Positions 40,322 through 48,867 of a stretch of DNA of 64,000 nucleotides are shown here, in pieces (the first letter of the stretch is position 1; each line of letters begins with the position of its first letter). The position numbers were made by a program, and so were the translations under genes. The notes under the pieces were generated by a model. That model did no database searches. It was not told the DNA's origin and saw only the letters and a list, made by a program, of their open reading frames with translations. The DNA comes from Pseudomonadota bacterium (GTDB lineage Bacteria > Pseudomonadota > Gammaproteobacteria > Burkholderiales > Burkholderiaceae_C), in assembly GCA_021845505.1 (NCBI GenBank), contig JAJZVU010000012.1, positions 28,348-92,347 of the forward strand, written 5' to 3'.

Positions 40322-40846
40322 ATGGCCCACGAAACCACCACCCTCGACGGCTGCGCCCCGGCGGTGAAAGCGCACGAAACCCCGGCGTCGAAGGCCGAAC
40401 TGCGCGTGGCCGCGCCGCTGCTCGACAGCGTGATCGCCGCGCTGATGGCGGCGGTCGCGCTGGCGCTTTGGCTGGGCGCCGCGAGCTTCGAGCGCGGAAC
40501 CAACCTGATCGACGGTCCCGCGACCTTCCCGCGCGCCATCTCGCTGCTGCTGGGCACGACCTCGCTGCTGCTGCTGGCGCGGTCGCTGCCGCGCTACCTG
40601 CGAGGCGGCAGCGCGGCGGTGGTGATGCGCCGGCCTTCCGCGGTGTTCACCGCGATGGGCCTGGTCGTCGTCTACCCGCTGCTCATCGAGCACCTGGGCT
40701 ACTACCCGGCCACCGCGGTGTGGTTGCCCGTGCTGCTGTGGACCGCGGGCTACCGCAAGCCGCTGGGGGTGGTGCTGGCGACCCTGGGTTTCCTGGTGTT
40801 CAGCCGGGTGGTGTTCCAGCAGTTGCTGGGCACGCCGATGCCGTGA
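40322..40846 (+). CDS. tctB: TctB-family small membrane subunit
   Basis: A 174-residue four-helix membrane protein: helices near residues 35-55, 65-85, 110-130 and 145-165 (VIAALMAAVALALWLGA; SLLLGTTSLLLLARS; VFTAMGLVVVYPLLIE; VVLATLGFLVFSRVV), with GPATFPRAI in the first loop as in other TctB proteins. It pairs with TctA. Its sequence is weakly conserved in general, so placement between tctC and tctA supports the call. Confidence 0.9.
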   Translation: MAHETTTLDGCAPAVKAHETPASKAELRVAAPLLDSVIAALMAAVALALWLGAASFERGTNLIDGPATFPRAISLLLGTTSLLLLARSLPRYLRGGSAAVVMRRPSAVFTAMGLVVVYPLLIEHLGYYPATAVWLPVLLWTAGYRKPLGVVLATLGFLVFSRVVFQQLLGTPMP

Positions 40847-40853
40847 GGTGACC

Positions 40854-42341
40854 ATGATCTGGACCGAACTGATCGGCGCGGCGCGCCATATGGAAAGCCC
40901 CGACGTGGTCATGGGGCTGGCCGGCGGGACCTTCCTGGGCTACCTGATCGGCAGCATCCCGGGCCTGTCCTCGAGCATCGGCATCGCGCTGCTGATCCCC
41001 TTCACCTACAGCCTTTCGCCGGTGACCTCGATCGTGTTGCTGGTGACCCTGTACATGGCCACCGAGTACGCGGGCGCGATTCCGGCGATCCTGATGAACA
41101 CCCCGGGCGTTCCGGCGGCCGCGGTCACCGCGATCGAGGGCTACCCGATGCGCCTGCGCGGCGAGGCGGGGACGGCGCTGACCATGTCGATCCTCAGCGC
41201 CGGCTTCGCGTCGATCTGCGCCACCTTGCTGCTCATCGCCACGTCGACCTGGATCGCCTCGGTCGCGCTGGCGTTCGGGCCGGTGGAGTATTTCGCGATC
41301 GCGCTGCTCGGCTTGAGCATGGTTTCCTCGCTGTCCGGGGATTCGCTGCTCAAGGGCTTTGTCGCGCTGTTCTTCGGGCTCGGGGTCGCGCTGATCGGCA
41401 CCGACCCGATGGACGGCACTCCGCGCTACGTGCTGTTCGACAGCCTGCTCAGCGGCATTCCGTTCATCCCGGCGCTGATCGGGCTGTTCGCGCTGTCGGG
41501 GGTGTTTTCGCTGATCGAGAAGGCCGACGAGACCCCGGCCCCGCTCAAGGGCGTGCCCAAGGCCTCCGGCAGCCTGAGCCTGATGCGCCCCCACCTCGGG
41601 GTGCTCAGCCGCAGCACCCTGCTGAGCTTCCTGGTGAGCGTGATCCCCGGACACGGCGCGACCATCTCGGCCTTCATCTCCTACGCCTTCCAGAAGAACA
41701 TCTCGCGCCACCCCGAGACCTACGGCCATGGCAACCCCGAGGGCCTGATCGCCTCGGAGGCCGCCGCGAACGCCTCGGTGCCGGGGGCGCTGGCGCCGAT
41801 GCTGGCACTGGGCATTCCCGGCTCGGCCAGCACGGCGGTGCTGATCGGCGCGCTCACGCTGCATGGCGTGCAACCCGGCCCGCTGCTGTTCGTGCGCGAC
41901 CCGGAAATCCCCTTCTCGATCTTCATCGCGCTGATCGTGACCATGCCGTTCATGGTCCTGCTGGGCCTGGGGGGGCTGCGGCTTTGGGTCAAGGTCACGG
42001 TGGTGCCGCGCAGCCTGATCGCCGGGCTGGTGGGCACCATGTGCCTGCTCGGCAGCTACGCCACCCAGAACGACATGTTCGCGATCTGGACGACCATCGT
42101 GTTCGGCATCCTGGGCTATTTCCTGCTCAAGGCCAAGATCCACCCTGCGCCGATCGTGCTGGCGCTGGTTCTGGGCAACCTGACCGAGGCGAACTTCCGG
42201 CGCTCGCTGATGGCCTCGGGGGGACACTTCTCGACCTTCGTGACCCATCCCATCGGCGTCGTCTGCGCCGTCATCGCGCTGGTGGTTTTCCTGCTGCCGA
42301 TCGTGCGCAAGGGCAAGACCCGCCCACCCGCCCATGCCTGA
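40854..42341 (+). CDS. tctA: TctA-family large membrane subunit
   Basis: A 495-residue permease with about twelve helices. The first TctA signature is GYLIGSIPGLSSSIGIALLIPFTYSLSPVTSIVLL in helices 1-2 (Gly-rich, Pro-Gly-Leu motif), and the inverted-repeat copy appears later as ASVPGALAPMLALGIPGSASTAVLIGAL. It transports the acid delivered by TctC, driven by an ion gradient. ATG 40854 is preceded by GAGGTG; an in-frame GTG six bases upstream is less likely. It overlaps the aconitase-like gene by 8 bp. Confidence 0.95.
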   Translation: MIWTELIGAARHMESPDVVMGLAGGTFLGYLIGSIPGLSSSIGIALLIPFTYSLSPVTSIVLLVTLYMATEYAGAIPAILMNTPGVPAAAVTAIEGYPMRLRGEAGTALTMSILSAGFASICATLLLIATSTWIASVALAFGPVEYFAIALLGLSMVSSLSGDSLLKGFVALFFGLGVALIGTDPMDGTPRYVLFDSLLSGIPFIPALIGLFALSGVFSLIEKADETPAPLKGVPKASGSLSLMRPHLGVLSRSTLLSFLVSVIPGHGATISAFISYAFQKNISRHPETYGHGNPEGLIASEAAANASVPGALAPMLALGIPGSASTAVLIGALTLHGVQPGPLLFVRDPEIPFSIFIALIVTMPFMVLLGLGGLRLWVKVTVVPRSLIAGLVGTMCLLGSYATQNDMFAIWTTIVFGILGYFLLKAKIHPAPIVLALVLGNLTEANFRRSLMASGGHFSTFVTHPIGVVCAVIALVVFLLPIVRKGKTRPPAHA

Positions 42342-44970
42342 GGACCAGCCGGAGGTCTTCGAGCGGCTCGACGTCGACGGTCGCCGCTACGCCTGCGTCG
42401 GCCTGCGCAACGCACTGGCCGACGCGGGCCTGCCCCCGCCCGAGCGCTTCCCGGCCTGCCTGCTGGTCCTGCTGGAAGGGCTGCTGCGGCAGCGCGGCGG
42501 AGCCTTCGATGCGCCGGCCGTGGCGGCGCTGCGGGAATGGCTCGAAGGCGGCGCGCCGCGCCTGCAGCTGCCGTGGCGTCCCGCGCGGGTGCTGCTGCAG
42601 GACTACACCGGGATTCCGGTGCTGGTGGACCTGGCCGCGCTGCGCGAGGCGGCGCGCCGCCACGGCCTGGCGCCCGAACGCTTCGCCTGCCATGTGCCCA
42701 CCGACCTGGTGGTCGACCATTCGCTGGTCGTCGATCACTCGGCAAGCGCCAGCGCGGCGGCCGACAACAGCCGGATGGAGGCGCAGCGCAATTCCCGGCG
42801 TTTCGACTTCCTGCGCTGGGCGGCCGGGTCGGTGCAGGGGCTGCGGGTGTTCCCCGCCGGCAGCGGGATCTGCCACCAGATCAACATGGAGCAACTGGCC
42901 AGCGTGGTCGCCGTCGAGCCGGGCAGCACGCCGCCGCTGCTGCGCCCGGACAGCGTGCTGGGAGCCGACAGCCACACCACCACCATCAACGGCCTGGGTG
43001 TGCTCGGCTGGGGGGTCGGGGGGATCGAAGCCTTGTCGGCGCTGCTCGGGCATGCCCAGTCGCAGCCGCTGCCGCAGGTCGTGGGGGTGCGCCTGTCCAA
43101 CCGGCTGCCGCCGCACGTCGGCGCCACCGACCTGGTGCTGAGCGTCACCGAGCTGCTGCGGCGCGAAGGCGTGGTGGGCTGCTTTGTCGAATTCCACGGC
43201 CCGGGGGTCGCCACGCTGTCGGCCACCGATCGCGCGACCGTCGCCAACATGGCCCCGGAGGCCGGCGCCACCTGCGCCTTCTTTGCGGTGGACTCGGAGA
43301 CCCTGCGCTACCTGCGGCAGACCTGCCGCGGCGAGCACCAGGTGGCCCTGGTCGAGGCCTATTGCCGGCTGCAGGGCCTGTGGCGCGACGCGCAGGCGCC
43401 GACGCCGCGCTACAGCCGCGAGCTCGGCCTGGACCTCGCCGCCGTCGAGCCCTGCGTGGCCGGACCGTCGCGGCCCGAGCAGACGGTGCGGCTGTCGCGC
43501 CTGCCCGAGGTGGCGCGCCAGGCCACCCCGCCGGGCGACGCCGGAGGGGGCGCGCAGCGCCCGCGCGACGGCGACGTGGTGCTGGCGGCGATCACCAGCT
43601 GCACCAACACCGCCAACCCGCACAGCATGCTCGCCGCCGGCCTGCTGGCGCGCAACGCGGTGCGCCGCGGCCTGCGCGTGCAGCCGTGGGTGAAGACCTC
43701 GCTGGCGCCCGGCAGCCGGGTGGTCGCCGACTACCTGCGCGAATCCGGTCTGCAGTCCTTCCTCGATCAGCTCGGCTTCCAGGTCGTGGGCTTCGGTTGC
43801 ACGACCTGCATCGGCAACTCCGGGCCGCTGCTGCCGCAGGTCGCGCAGGCGCTGCGGCAGCGCCCGGCGGCGGTCGCCTCGGTGCTGTCGGGCAACCGCA
43901 ATTTCTCCTACCGCGTGCACCCGCAGGTGCAGGCCAACTACCTGGCCTCGCCGGCGCTGGTGGTCGCCTTCGCGCTGCTGGGAACCACCCATGCCGACCT
44001 CGAGCACGAGGTGCTGGGAATCGACCCCCAGGGCGCCGAGGTGCGGCTGCGCGACATCTGGCCCGAGCGCGAGGAGATCGACCAGGCGGTGCGCGCCTGG
44101 GTGCGCCCGCAGCTGTACGCCGCGCGTCAGGCCGATCCGAGGCCGTCACGGCAGCCGTCGCTGCCGGCCCCGGCCGCCGATCCGTGGGACATCGCTCCCA
44201 GCTACGTGGCGCGCCCGCCGCTGCTGGAACTCGAGGCACCGCCGCCGCAACTGCTGGGCGCGCGCATCCTGGCCAGCTACGGCGATGGCCTGACCACCGA
44301 CCAGATCTCGCCCGCCGCACCGATCGAGCCGCACAGCGCGGCCGCGCAACTGCTGCAGCGCCAGGGAGTCGCTGCACAGGACCTGCACAGTTTCGGCGCG
44401 CGCCGGGGACACTGGGAGGTCATGCTGCAAGGCGCCTTCAGCAATCCCAGCGCGCGCAACGAGCTGCTGCAGCCGCCGCGCGCCGGGCATACCGCATACC
44501 AGCCGGGCGACGAGGTGCTGAGCATCCAGGAAGCCGCGCGGCGCTACGGCCAGCAGGGCGTGCCGCTGGTGATCGTCGCCGGGCGCAACTATGGCGTCGG
44601 TTCGTCGCGCGACGACGCGGCCAAGAGCACCCGCTACCTGGGGGTGCGGGCGGTGATCGCGCAGAGTTTCGAGCGCATCCACCGCGCCAATCTGCTCGCG
44701 CTGGGGGTGCTGCCGCTGGTCTTCCCGTCCGGCCATGATCGTCGCTCGCTGCAGCTGGGCGCGGCCAGCCTGATCGACCTGGACCTGCGGGCGCTGGACT
44801 TCGAACACCTGGAGGTGCCGATGCGCATCCACGGCCGCGAGCAGGCGCTGGCGCTGCGCGCCTGCATCGAAAGCCCCGAGGAATACGCCCACTGGCGCGC
44901 CGGTGGCCTGCTGCCCGGCCTGCTGCGGCAGGCGCTGGCCACGGCGCCCTCGACGCCCGCGCCGCGATGA
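42334..44970 (+). CDS. Aconitase-family hydro-lyase, operon-associated paralogue
   Basis: An 878-residue AcnA-type protein. Iron-sulfur ligands are intact: Cys in ITSCTNTANP and the two Cys of GFGCTTCIG. Substrate motifs include VDHS (catalytic Asp-His), GICHQINMEQL, GADSHTTTINGLGVLGWGVGGIEA, and YGVGSSRDDAAK in the swivel domain. The usual NRNFEGRVHP arginine loop reads NRNFSYRVHP, so both Arg remain but the two residues between them have changed. This is a likely secondary aconitase with a different acid substrate (citrate, 2-methyl- or homo-citrate-like, or another hydroxyacid), not necessarily the housekeeping enzyme. It overlaps both tctA (8 bp) and chrA1 (ATGA). Confidence 0.88.
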   Translation: MPEDQPEVFERLDVDGRRYACVGLRNALADAGLPPPERFPACLLVLLEGLLRQRGGAFDAPAVAALREWLEGGAPRLQLPWRPARVLLQDYTGIPVLVDLAALREAARRHGLAPERFACHVPTDLVVDHSLVVDHSASASAAADNSRMEAQRNSRRFDFLRWAAGSVQGLRVFPAGSGICHQINMEQLASVVAVEPGSTPPLLRPDSVLGADSHTTTINGLGVLGWGVGGIEALSALLGHAQSQPLPQVVGVRLSNRLPPHVGATDLVLSVTELLRREGVVGCFVEFHGPGVATLSATDRATVANMAPEAGATCAFFAVDSETLRYLRQTCRGEHQVALVEAYCRLQGLWRDAQAPTPRYSRELGLDLAAVEPCVAGPSRPEQTVRLSRLPEVARQATPPGDAGGGAQRPRDGDVVLAAITSCTNTANPHSMLAAGLLARNAVRRGLRVQPWVKTSLAPGSRVVADYLRESGLQSFLDQLGFQVVGFGCTTCIGNSGPLLPQVAQALRQRPAAVASVLSGNRNFSYRVHPQVQANYLASPALVVAFALLGTTHADLEHEVLGIDPQGAEVRLRDIWPEREEIDQAVRAWVRPQLYAARQADPRPSRQPSLPAPAADPWDIAPSYVARPPLLELEAPPPQLLGARILASYGDGLTTDQISPAAPIEPHSAAAQLLQRQGVAAQDLHSFGARRGHWEVMLQGAFSNPSARNELLQPPRAGHTAYQPGDEVLSIQEAARRYGQQGVPLVIVAGRNYGVGSSRDDAAKSTRYLGVRAVIAQSFERIHRANLLALGVLPLVFPSGHDRRSLQLGAASLIDLDLRALDFEHLEVPMRIHGREQALALRACIESPEEYAHWRAGGLLPGLLRQALATAPSTPAPR

Positions 44971-45533
44971 GCCCATCCGCCGCCTCGCCGCCGGCGCGGC
45001 GAACGCGGGGCGCGCTGTTCCTCGCGATGGCCCGCCTGACGCTGTCCGGGGTGGGCGGGCTGCTGCCCTTCGCCGAACGCATCCTGGTGCACGACCTGGG
45101 ATGGCTGGAGCGCGAGGAATTCGTGCGCCTGCTGGCCGTGTGCCAGGCCCTGCCGGGGCCGAACCTGATCAACCTGGCCGCAGTGGTGGGCCTGCAGAGC
45201 TTCGGCTGGTCGGGGGTGCTGGTCGCGCTCGCCGGGCTGCTCGGCCCGTCGCTGCTGATCCTCGCCGTGCTCGCCAGCCATGCCTCGACCTGGCTGGCGC
45301 ACCCGGCCAGCCGCGGCGCGCTGCATGGCATGGCGCTGGTCACCGCCGGACTGGTGCTGGGCATGGGGCTGCGCTACCTGCCCCGGCTGCGCGGGCAGGC
45401 GGTGGGCGCGGTGTTCTCGGTGGCGGCCTTCGCCGGGGTGGGGCTGCTGCACTGGCCTCTGCCGTACGTCATGCTGGCGCTGGTTCCGCTGGCCGTCACG
45501 CTGGCGCGCCGCCGGCAGACGCGGAGCGGGTGA
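44967..45533 (+). CDS. chrA1: ChrA-family transporter, first half
   Basis: A 188-residue short-chain CHR protein with about five or six helices. The signature GGLLPFAERILV followed by LGWLEREEFVRLLAVCQALPGPNLINLAAVVGLQSFGWSG is the conserved CHR core (FxxxCQALPGP). Paired short CHR proteins assemble into one transporter and are best known for chromate export. Overlap with the aconitase-like gene (ATGA) and with chrA2 puts it in the catabolic operon, so the physiological substrate here may be an organic anion, by inference. The family call is solid; the substrate is not known. Confidence 0.85.
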   Translation: MSPSAASPPARRTRGALFLAMARLTLSGVGGLLPFAERILVHDLGWLEREEFVRLLAVCQALPGPNLINLAAVVGLQSFGWSGVLVALAGLLGPSLLILAVLASHASTWLAHPASRGALHGMALVTAGLVLGMGLRYLPRLRGQAVGAVFSVAAFAGVGLLHWPLPYVMLALVPLAVTLARRRQTRSG

Positions 45534-46063
45534 TGCATCCGGGGCTGGTGGGCAGGCTGGCGCTGCACTTCGTGCTGTGGTCGCTGCTGTCCTTCGGCGG
45601 CACGCTGGGGCTGCTCGGCGACATGCAACGCTACCTGGTGCTGCTGCGGCACTGGGTCGGGCAGGCGCAGTTCAGCGCGTCGCTGGCGCTCGCGCAGGCC
45701 TCGCCCGGGCCGAACATCTTCCTGTTCTCGGCTCTGCTGGGCTGGCATATCGCGGGCTGGGCAGGCGCGCTCGCCGCCGCGTTGGGGCTGATCGTCCCGT
45801 CGACCCTGATCGTCTGCCTGTACACCCGCTACCACTCGCGCCATCCCCGGCAGCCCTGGTTGCGCGCGTTTCGCGAAGGCGTCGAGCCGATTTCGATCGG
45901 CCTGCTGCTGTCCTCCGGGTGGCTGCTGGCCTCGCATACCGCGGCCTCCGCCGCCGACTCGCTGGCTCTGCTGGCGACGGTCGCCGCGTGCCTGCGCAGC
46001 CGCATCCATCCGCTGTGGCTGCTCGCCGCGGGCGCCGCCGCAGGGGCGGTGGGCTGGCTTTGA
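45533..46063 (+). CDS. chrA2: ChrA-family transporter, second half
   Basis: A 176-residue partner of the preceding gene. WSLLSFGGTLGLLGDMQRYLV and SLALAQASPGPNIFLFSALLGWHIAGWAG are the equivalent CHR-core repeats in the second half. The start ATG at 45533 overlaps the chrA1 stop by one base (TGATG), as expected for subunits made together. It is the last gene of the operon. The 200 bp after it (46064-46264) carries no convincing gene. Confidence 0.84.
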   Translation: MHPGLVGRLALHFVLWSLLSFGGTLGLLGDMQRYLVLLRHWVGQAQFSASLALAQASPGPNIFLFSALLGWHIAGWAGALAAALGLIVPSTLIVCLYTRYHSRHPRQPWLRAFREGVEPISIGLLLSSGWLLASHTAASAADSLALLATVAACLRSRIHPLWLLAAGAAAGAVGWL

Positions 46064-46264
46064 AGGCGGGCGGGGCAGGGGCATGGGAGCTTCGCTTTCG
46101 CGACCCCGCCGGCCGCGGGCACTCCCTGCCGTTGGATCGGGTGTCGGGCCGTGAGACCGGCGCAGGCGGCGGCGCCGGGGGCAGCCTCGGGCCCGCCGGA
46201 GCGACCTTCGCCGCCGCGACCGGCGTCGCGCCGGAGCTGGTGATCCGCTACTGAGAGCAGGCGC

Positions 46265-48031
46265 TCAGCGCGCCTGCCCGGCGTCGCGCTGGCGCTCGAA
46301 GTAGCGCAGCGTGTAGTCGTAGGCGCTGGCGATCGAGTGGCGGTATTCCTCCTTCCAGTTCAGCAGCCCGGCCGCGGCATGCGGCGGGGTCAGCAGGTGG
46401 CTGGCCAGGCCGCGGCGCAGCTGGCTGCTGGTGTAGTCGTGCACCAGCGCCGAGCGCTCGAGGATCGCGAACAGGCTGGGCCACTGCCTGCCGTGCAGCC
46501 AGTCCCAGGTCAGTCGCGGCAGCGTGGGCAGCGCCGCGTCCTCGAAGCCGGCGGGCAGCGCGTCCTCGACGCTGATGTCCACCGCGATCACCCGGCCGAT
46601 CCCCAGGTCGTGCATCACATCGGTCGGCAGGTTGTTGAGCACCGCGCCGTCGACATGCACCATGCCGCGGTCGAGCAGCGGAGGCAGGATGCCGGGAATC
46701 GCCGCCCCCGCGCGCAGCCACTTCCAAAGCAGCCCGCGGGTATGCACGTCGGCACGCCCCGCACTGAGGTTGGCCGACACGCAGAAGAAGGGCAGCGCCA
46801 GGTCCTCGATGCGGCGCTCGCCGAAGGCCTTGCGCAGCAGCCGGGTGGCGCGCTTGCCGCGGGTGAGGGCGATCAGCGGCAGCGTCAGGTCGCGCAGCGG
46901 ATGGCCGGCGACGAAGGCCTCGCGCATGCTGTCCAGCAGGGTATCGTCGTCCCATTCGCAGGCCACCCCGGCGCCGACGATCGCGCCGATGCTCGTGCCC
47001 CCGACCGCGTCGATGGGAATGCCCAGTTCGCGCAACGCCCGCACCACCCCCAGGTGGCTGAAGCCCCGCGCTCCGCCTCCGGACAGCACCAGCCCGGTGG
47101 CCTGGCGAGCCAGCAGCCGCGCCAGGCGCTGCCAGTCGCCGGCATGGCGCAGGTGGTGCCAGGCCAGCGGCCCTTCGAAGCCGCGCAGCCAGTGCGTGGC
47201 CGCCTGCGCACGCGGCTCGCCGGCAGCTCCCAGCAGCAGCAGGTGGCGACTGCGGTGCAACACGTCGGCGCCGCTGCGGCAGACGGCATCGGGCCAGGCG
47301 CAGGGCGTGGCGGCGGCGTCCGCCAGCAGCAGGAACTGGTCGGCCTGGCGGATGCAGCGCTGGCGCCAGCCGGCGTCGCCGTCGGCCAGGTAGACCACGA
47401 AACGGTGCTCGCGTTCGCGCTGGTCGTGCCACGCGGCGTCGCGCCCCTGGCCCAGCGCCGAATCGACCAGCAGTACCGAGCCCCAGCGCGCCAGCGCGTC
47501 GACCAGCGCGCCGGCCGAGCGGCGCAGCGGCAGCTGCTCGACCGCCGGCAGCAGCGCAAAGGTGCGAGCCGGGTTGAGCAGCTCGGCTTGCTCGCGCCCC
47601 TGGAAACGGCCCAGCAGCTCGGCCAGGGTGCGCGCCAGCGCCTGCGGGTGGCTGGCCATCAATTGCAGCACCCGTTCGCCGTCGGCCAGGCGCAGCAGGG
47701 TGCAGTCGCGCAATGCGCGCACGGTGGCCGCGCGCGGGCTGCGCGCCAGCACGCCGAGCTCGCCCACGGTCTGTCCCGGCCCGATCAGCCCCAGCAGGCG
47801 CTCCCGCTGGCTGGTGTGGCCGGGCCCGAAAGCCCCCAGGCTTCCCGAGCACACCACGTAGACCGCATCGGCCGGGTCGCCGCGGCGGCACAGCGTCTGC
47901 CCGCCGGCCAGCGACAGCGGCTCGAAATGGGGCAGCAGCGTGCCGAGCACCGCGGGCTCCAGGCCGCCGAACAGCGCGGTGCGCTCGAGCAGCTGCAGCC
48001 GCGCCGATTCGCTGGGGGGTTCGAAGTCCAT
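46265..48031 (-). CDS. Patatin-like phospholipase with N-terminal cyclic-nucleotide-binding domain (NTE type)
   Basis: A 588-residue soluble lipase. Residues ~10-135 are a cNMP-binding domain (FGGLEPAVLGTLLPHFEPL, IGPGQTVGELGVLARSPRAATVRAL). After a linker region comes the patatin domain: oxyanion loop SGGGARGFSHLGVV, nucleophile GTSIGA (Ser 347) and dyad Asp in HVDGAVLNNLP (Asp 461). Eukaryotic NTE and bacterial RssA-like proteins share this plan and deacylate lysophospholipids. The cNMP-binding loop keeps the Arg (SPRAATV), so regulation by a nucleotide is possible. ATG 48031 gives the start. Downstream of livF on the same strand, 104 bp away. Confidence 0.92.
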   Translation of the reverse strand: MDFEPPSESARLQLLERTALFGGLEPAVLGTLLPHFEPLSLAGGQTLCRRGDPADAVYVVCSGSLGAFGPGHTSQRERLLGLIGPGQTVGELGVLARSPRAATVRALRDCTLLRLADGERVLQLMASHPQALARTLAELLGRFQGREQAELLNPARTFALLPAVEQLPLRRSAGALVDALARWGSVLLVDSALGQGRDAAWHDQREREHRFVVYLADGDAGWRQRCIRQADQFLLLADAAATPCAWPDAVCRSGADVLHRSRHLLLLGAAGEPRAQAATHWLRGFEGPLAWHHLRHAGDWQRLARLLARQATGLVLSGGGARGFSHLGVVRALRELGIPIDAVGGTSIGAIVGAGVACEWDDDTLLDSMREAFVAGHPLRDLTLPLIALTRGKRATRLLRKAFGERRIEDLALPFFCVSANLSAGRADVHTRGLLWKWLRAGAAIPGILPPLLDRGMVHVDGAVLNNLPTDVMHDLGIGRVIAVDISVEDALPAGFEDAALPTLPRLTWDWLHGRQWPSLFAILERSALVHDYTSSQLRRGLASHLLTPPHAAAGLLNWKEEYRHSIASAYDYTLRYFERQRDAGQAR

Positions 48032-48135
48032 GCTGGCAGATGGGAACGGCAATGCCGGCAGGGTAGCCGCGCGAGGCGCCGGGTGGAAGCGCGGCGGCGC
48101 TCGGCCGCGCGCCCCCGGCCGGGCCGGCGGGCGAC

Positions 48136-48867
48136 TCAGCCGGCCGCCGGCGCCGCCGCGCCGTGGCCGAGGTAGGTCGCCTGCACTTCGGCCGACGCCA
48201 GCAGCTGCGCCGCGGCGCCCTGCAGCCGGATGCTGCCGGTTTCCAGCACGTAGCCGCGGTCGGCCAGCTTGAGCGCCATGCGGGCGTTCTGCTCGACCAG
48301 CAGCACCGTCATGCCCTGGTCGCGGATGTCGCGCAGCGAGCGGAAGATGTCGCGCACGATGATCGGCGCCAGGCCCAGGCTGGGCTCGTCGAGCAGCAGC
48401 AGCCTCGGGCGCGCCATCAGCGCGCGCCCGATGACCAGCATCTGCTGCTCGCCCCCGGACAGCGTTCCTGCCAGCTGCTCGCGGCGCTCGAGCAGGCGGG
48501 GGAACATCTTCCACACCGTCTCCAGGGTCTGCGCCGACTCGGCGCGCGGCCTGGAGTAGGCGCCCAGGCTCAGGTTCTCCGCGACGCTGAGGGTGGGGAA
48601 CACCCGCCGGCCTTCCGGAACCTGGGAGATGCCCAGCCGCACGATGGCGTCGGCCCCGGTGCGCTGGATCGCCTGGCCGCGCAGCAGCACCTCGCCGGAA
48701 TGCGGCCGCATCAGGCCGCTGACCGTGCGCATCAAGGTGGTCTTGCCGGCGCCGTTGGCGCCGAGCAGCGCGACGATCTCGCCTTCGGCAACGTCCAGGC
48801 TGATTCCCTTGAGCGCCTGGATGTGGCCGTAGCGTACGTCGAGGTCGCGGATTTCCAGCAGTTTCAT
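48136..48867 (-). CDS. livF: Branched-chain amino acid ABC transporter ATP-binding protein LivF
   Basis: A 243-residue ABC ATPase: Walker A GANGAGKTT, signature LSGGEQQML, Walker B LLLLDEPSLGL, and the LivF-type start LLEIRDLDVRYGHIQALKGISL. It overlaps livG by 4 bp. The complex imports branched-chain or other hydrophobic amino acids. The context (divergent from putA) leaves proline-related compounds possible. Confidence 0.95.
   Translation of the reverse strand: MKLLEIRDLDVRYGHIQALKGISLDVAEGEIVALLGANGAGKTTLMRTVSGLMRPHSGEVLLRGQAIQRTGADAIVRLGISQVPEGRRVFPTLSVAENLSLGAYSRPRAESAQTLETVWKMFPRLLERREQLAGTLSGGEQQMLVIGRALMARPRLLLLDEPSLGLAPIIVRDIFRSLRDIRDQGMTVLLVEQNARMALKLADRGYVLETGSIRLQGAAAQLLASAEVQATYLGHGAAAPAAG

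Noticed and set aside
46059..46254. Possible 65-residue gene from TTG 46059 after chrA2
   Set aside because: No ATG or GTG start, no ribosome-binding site, Gly-rich with no recognised domain. Treated as intergenic.
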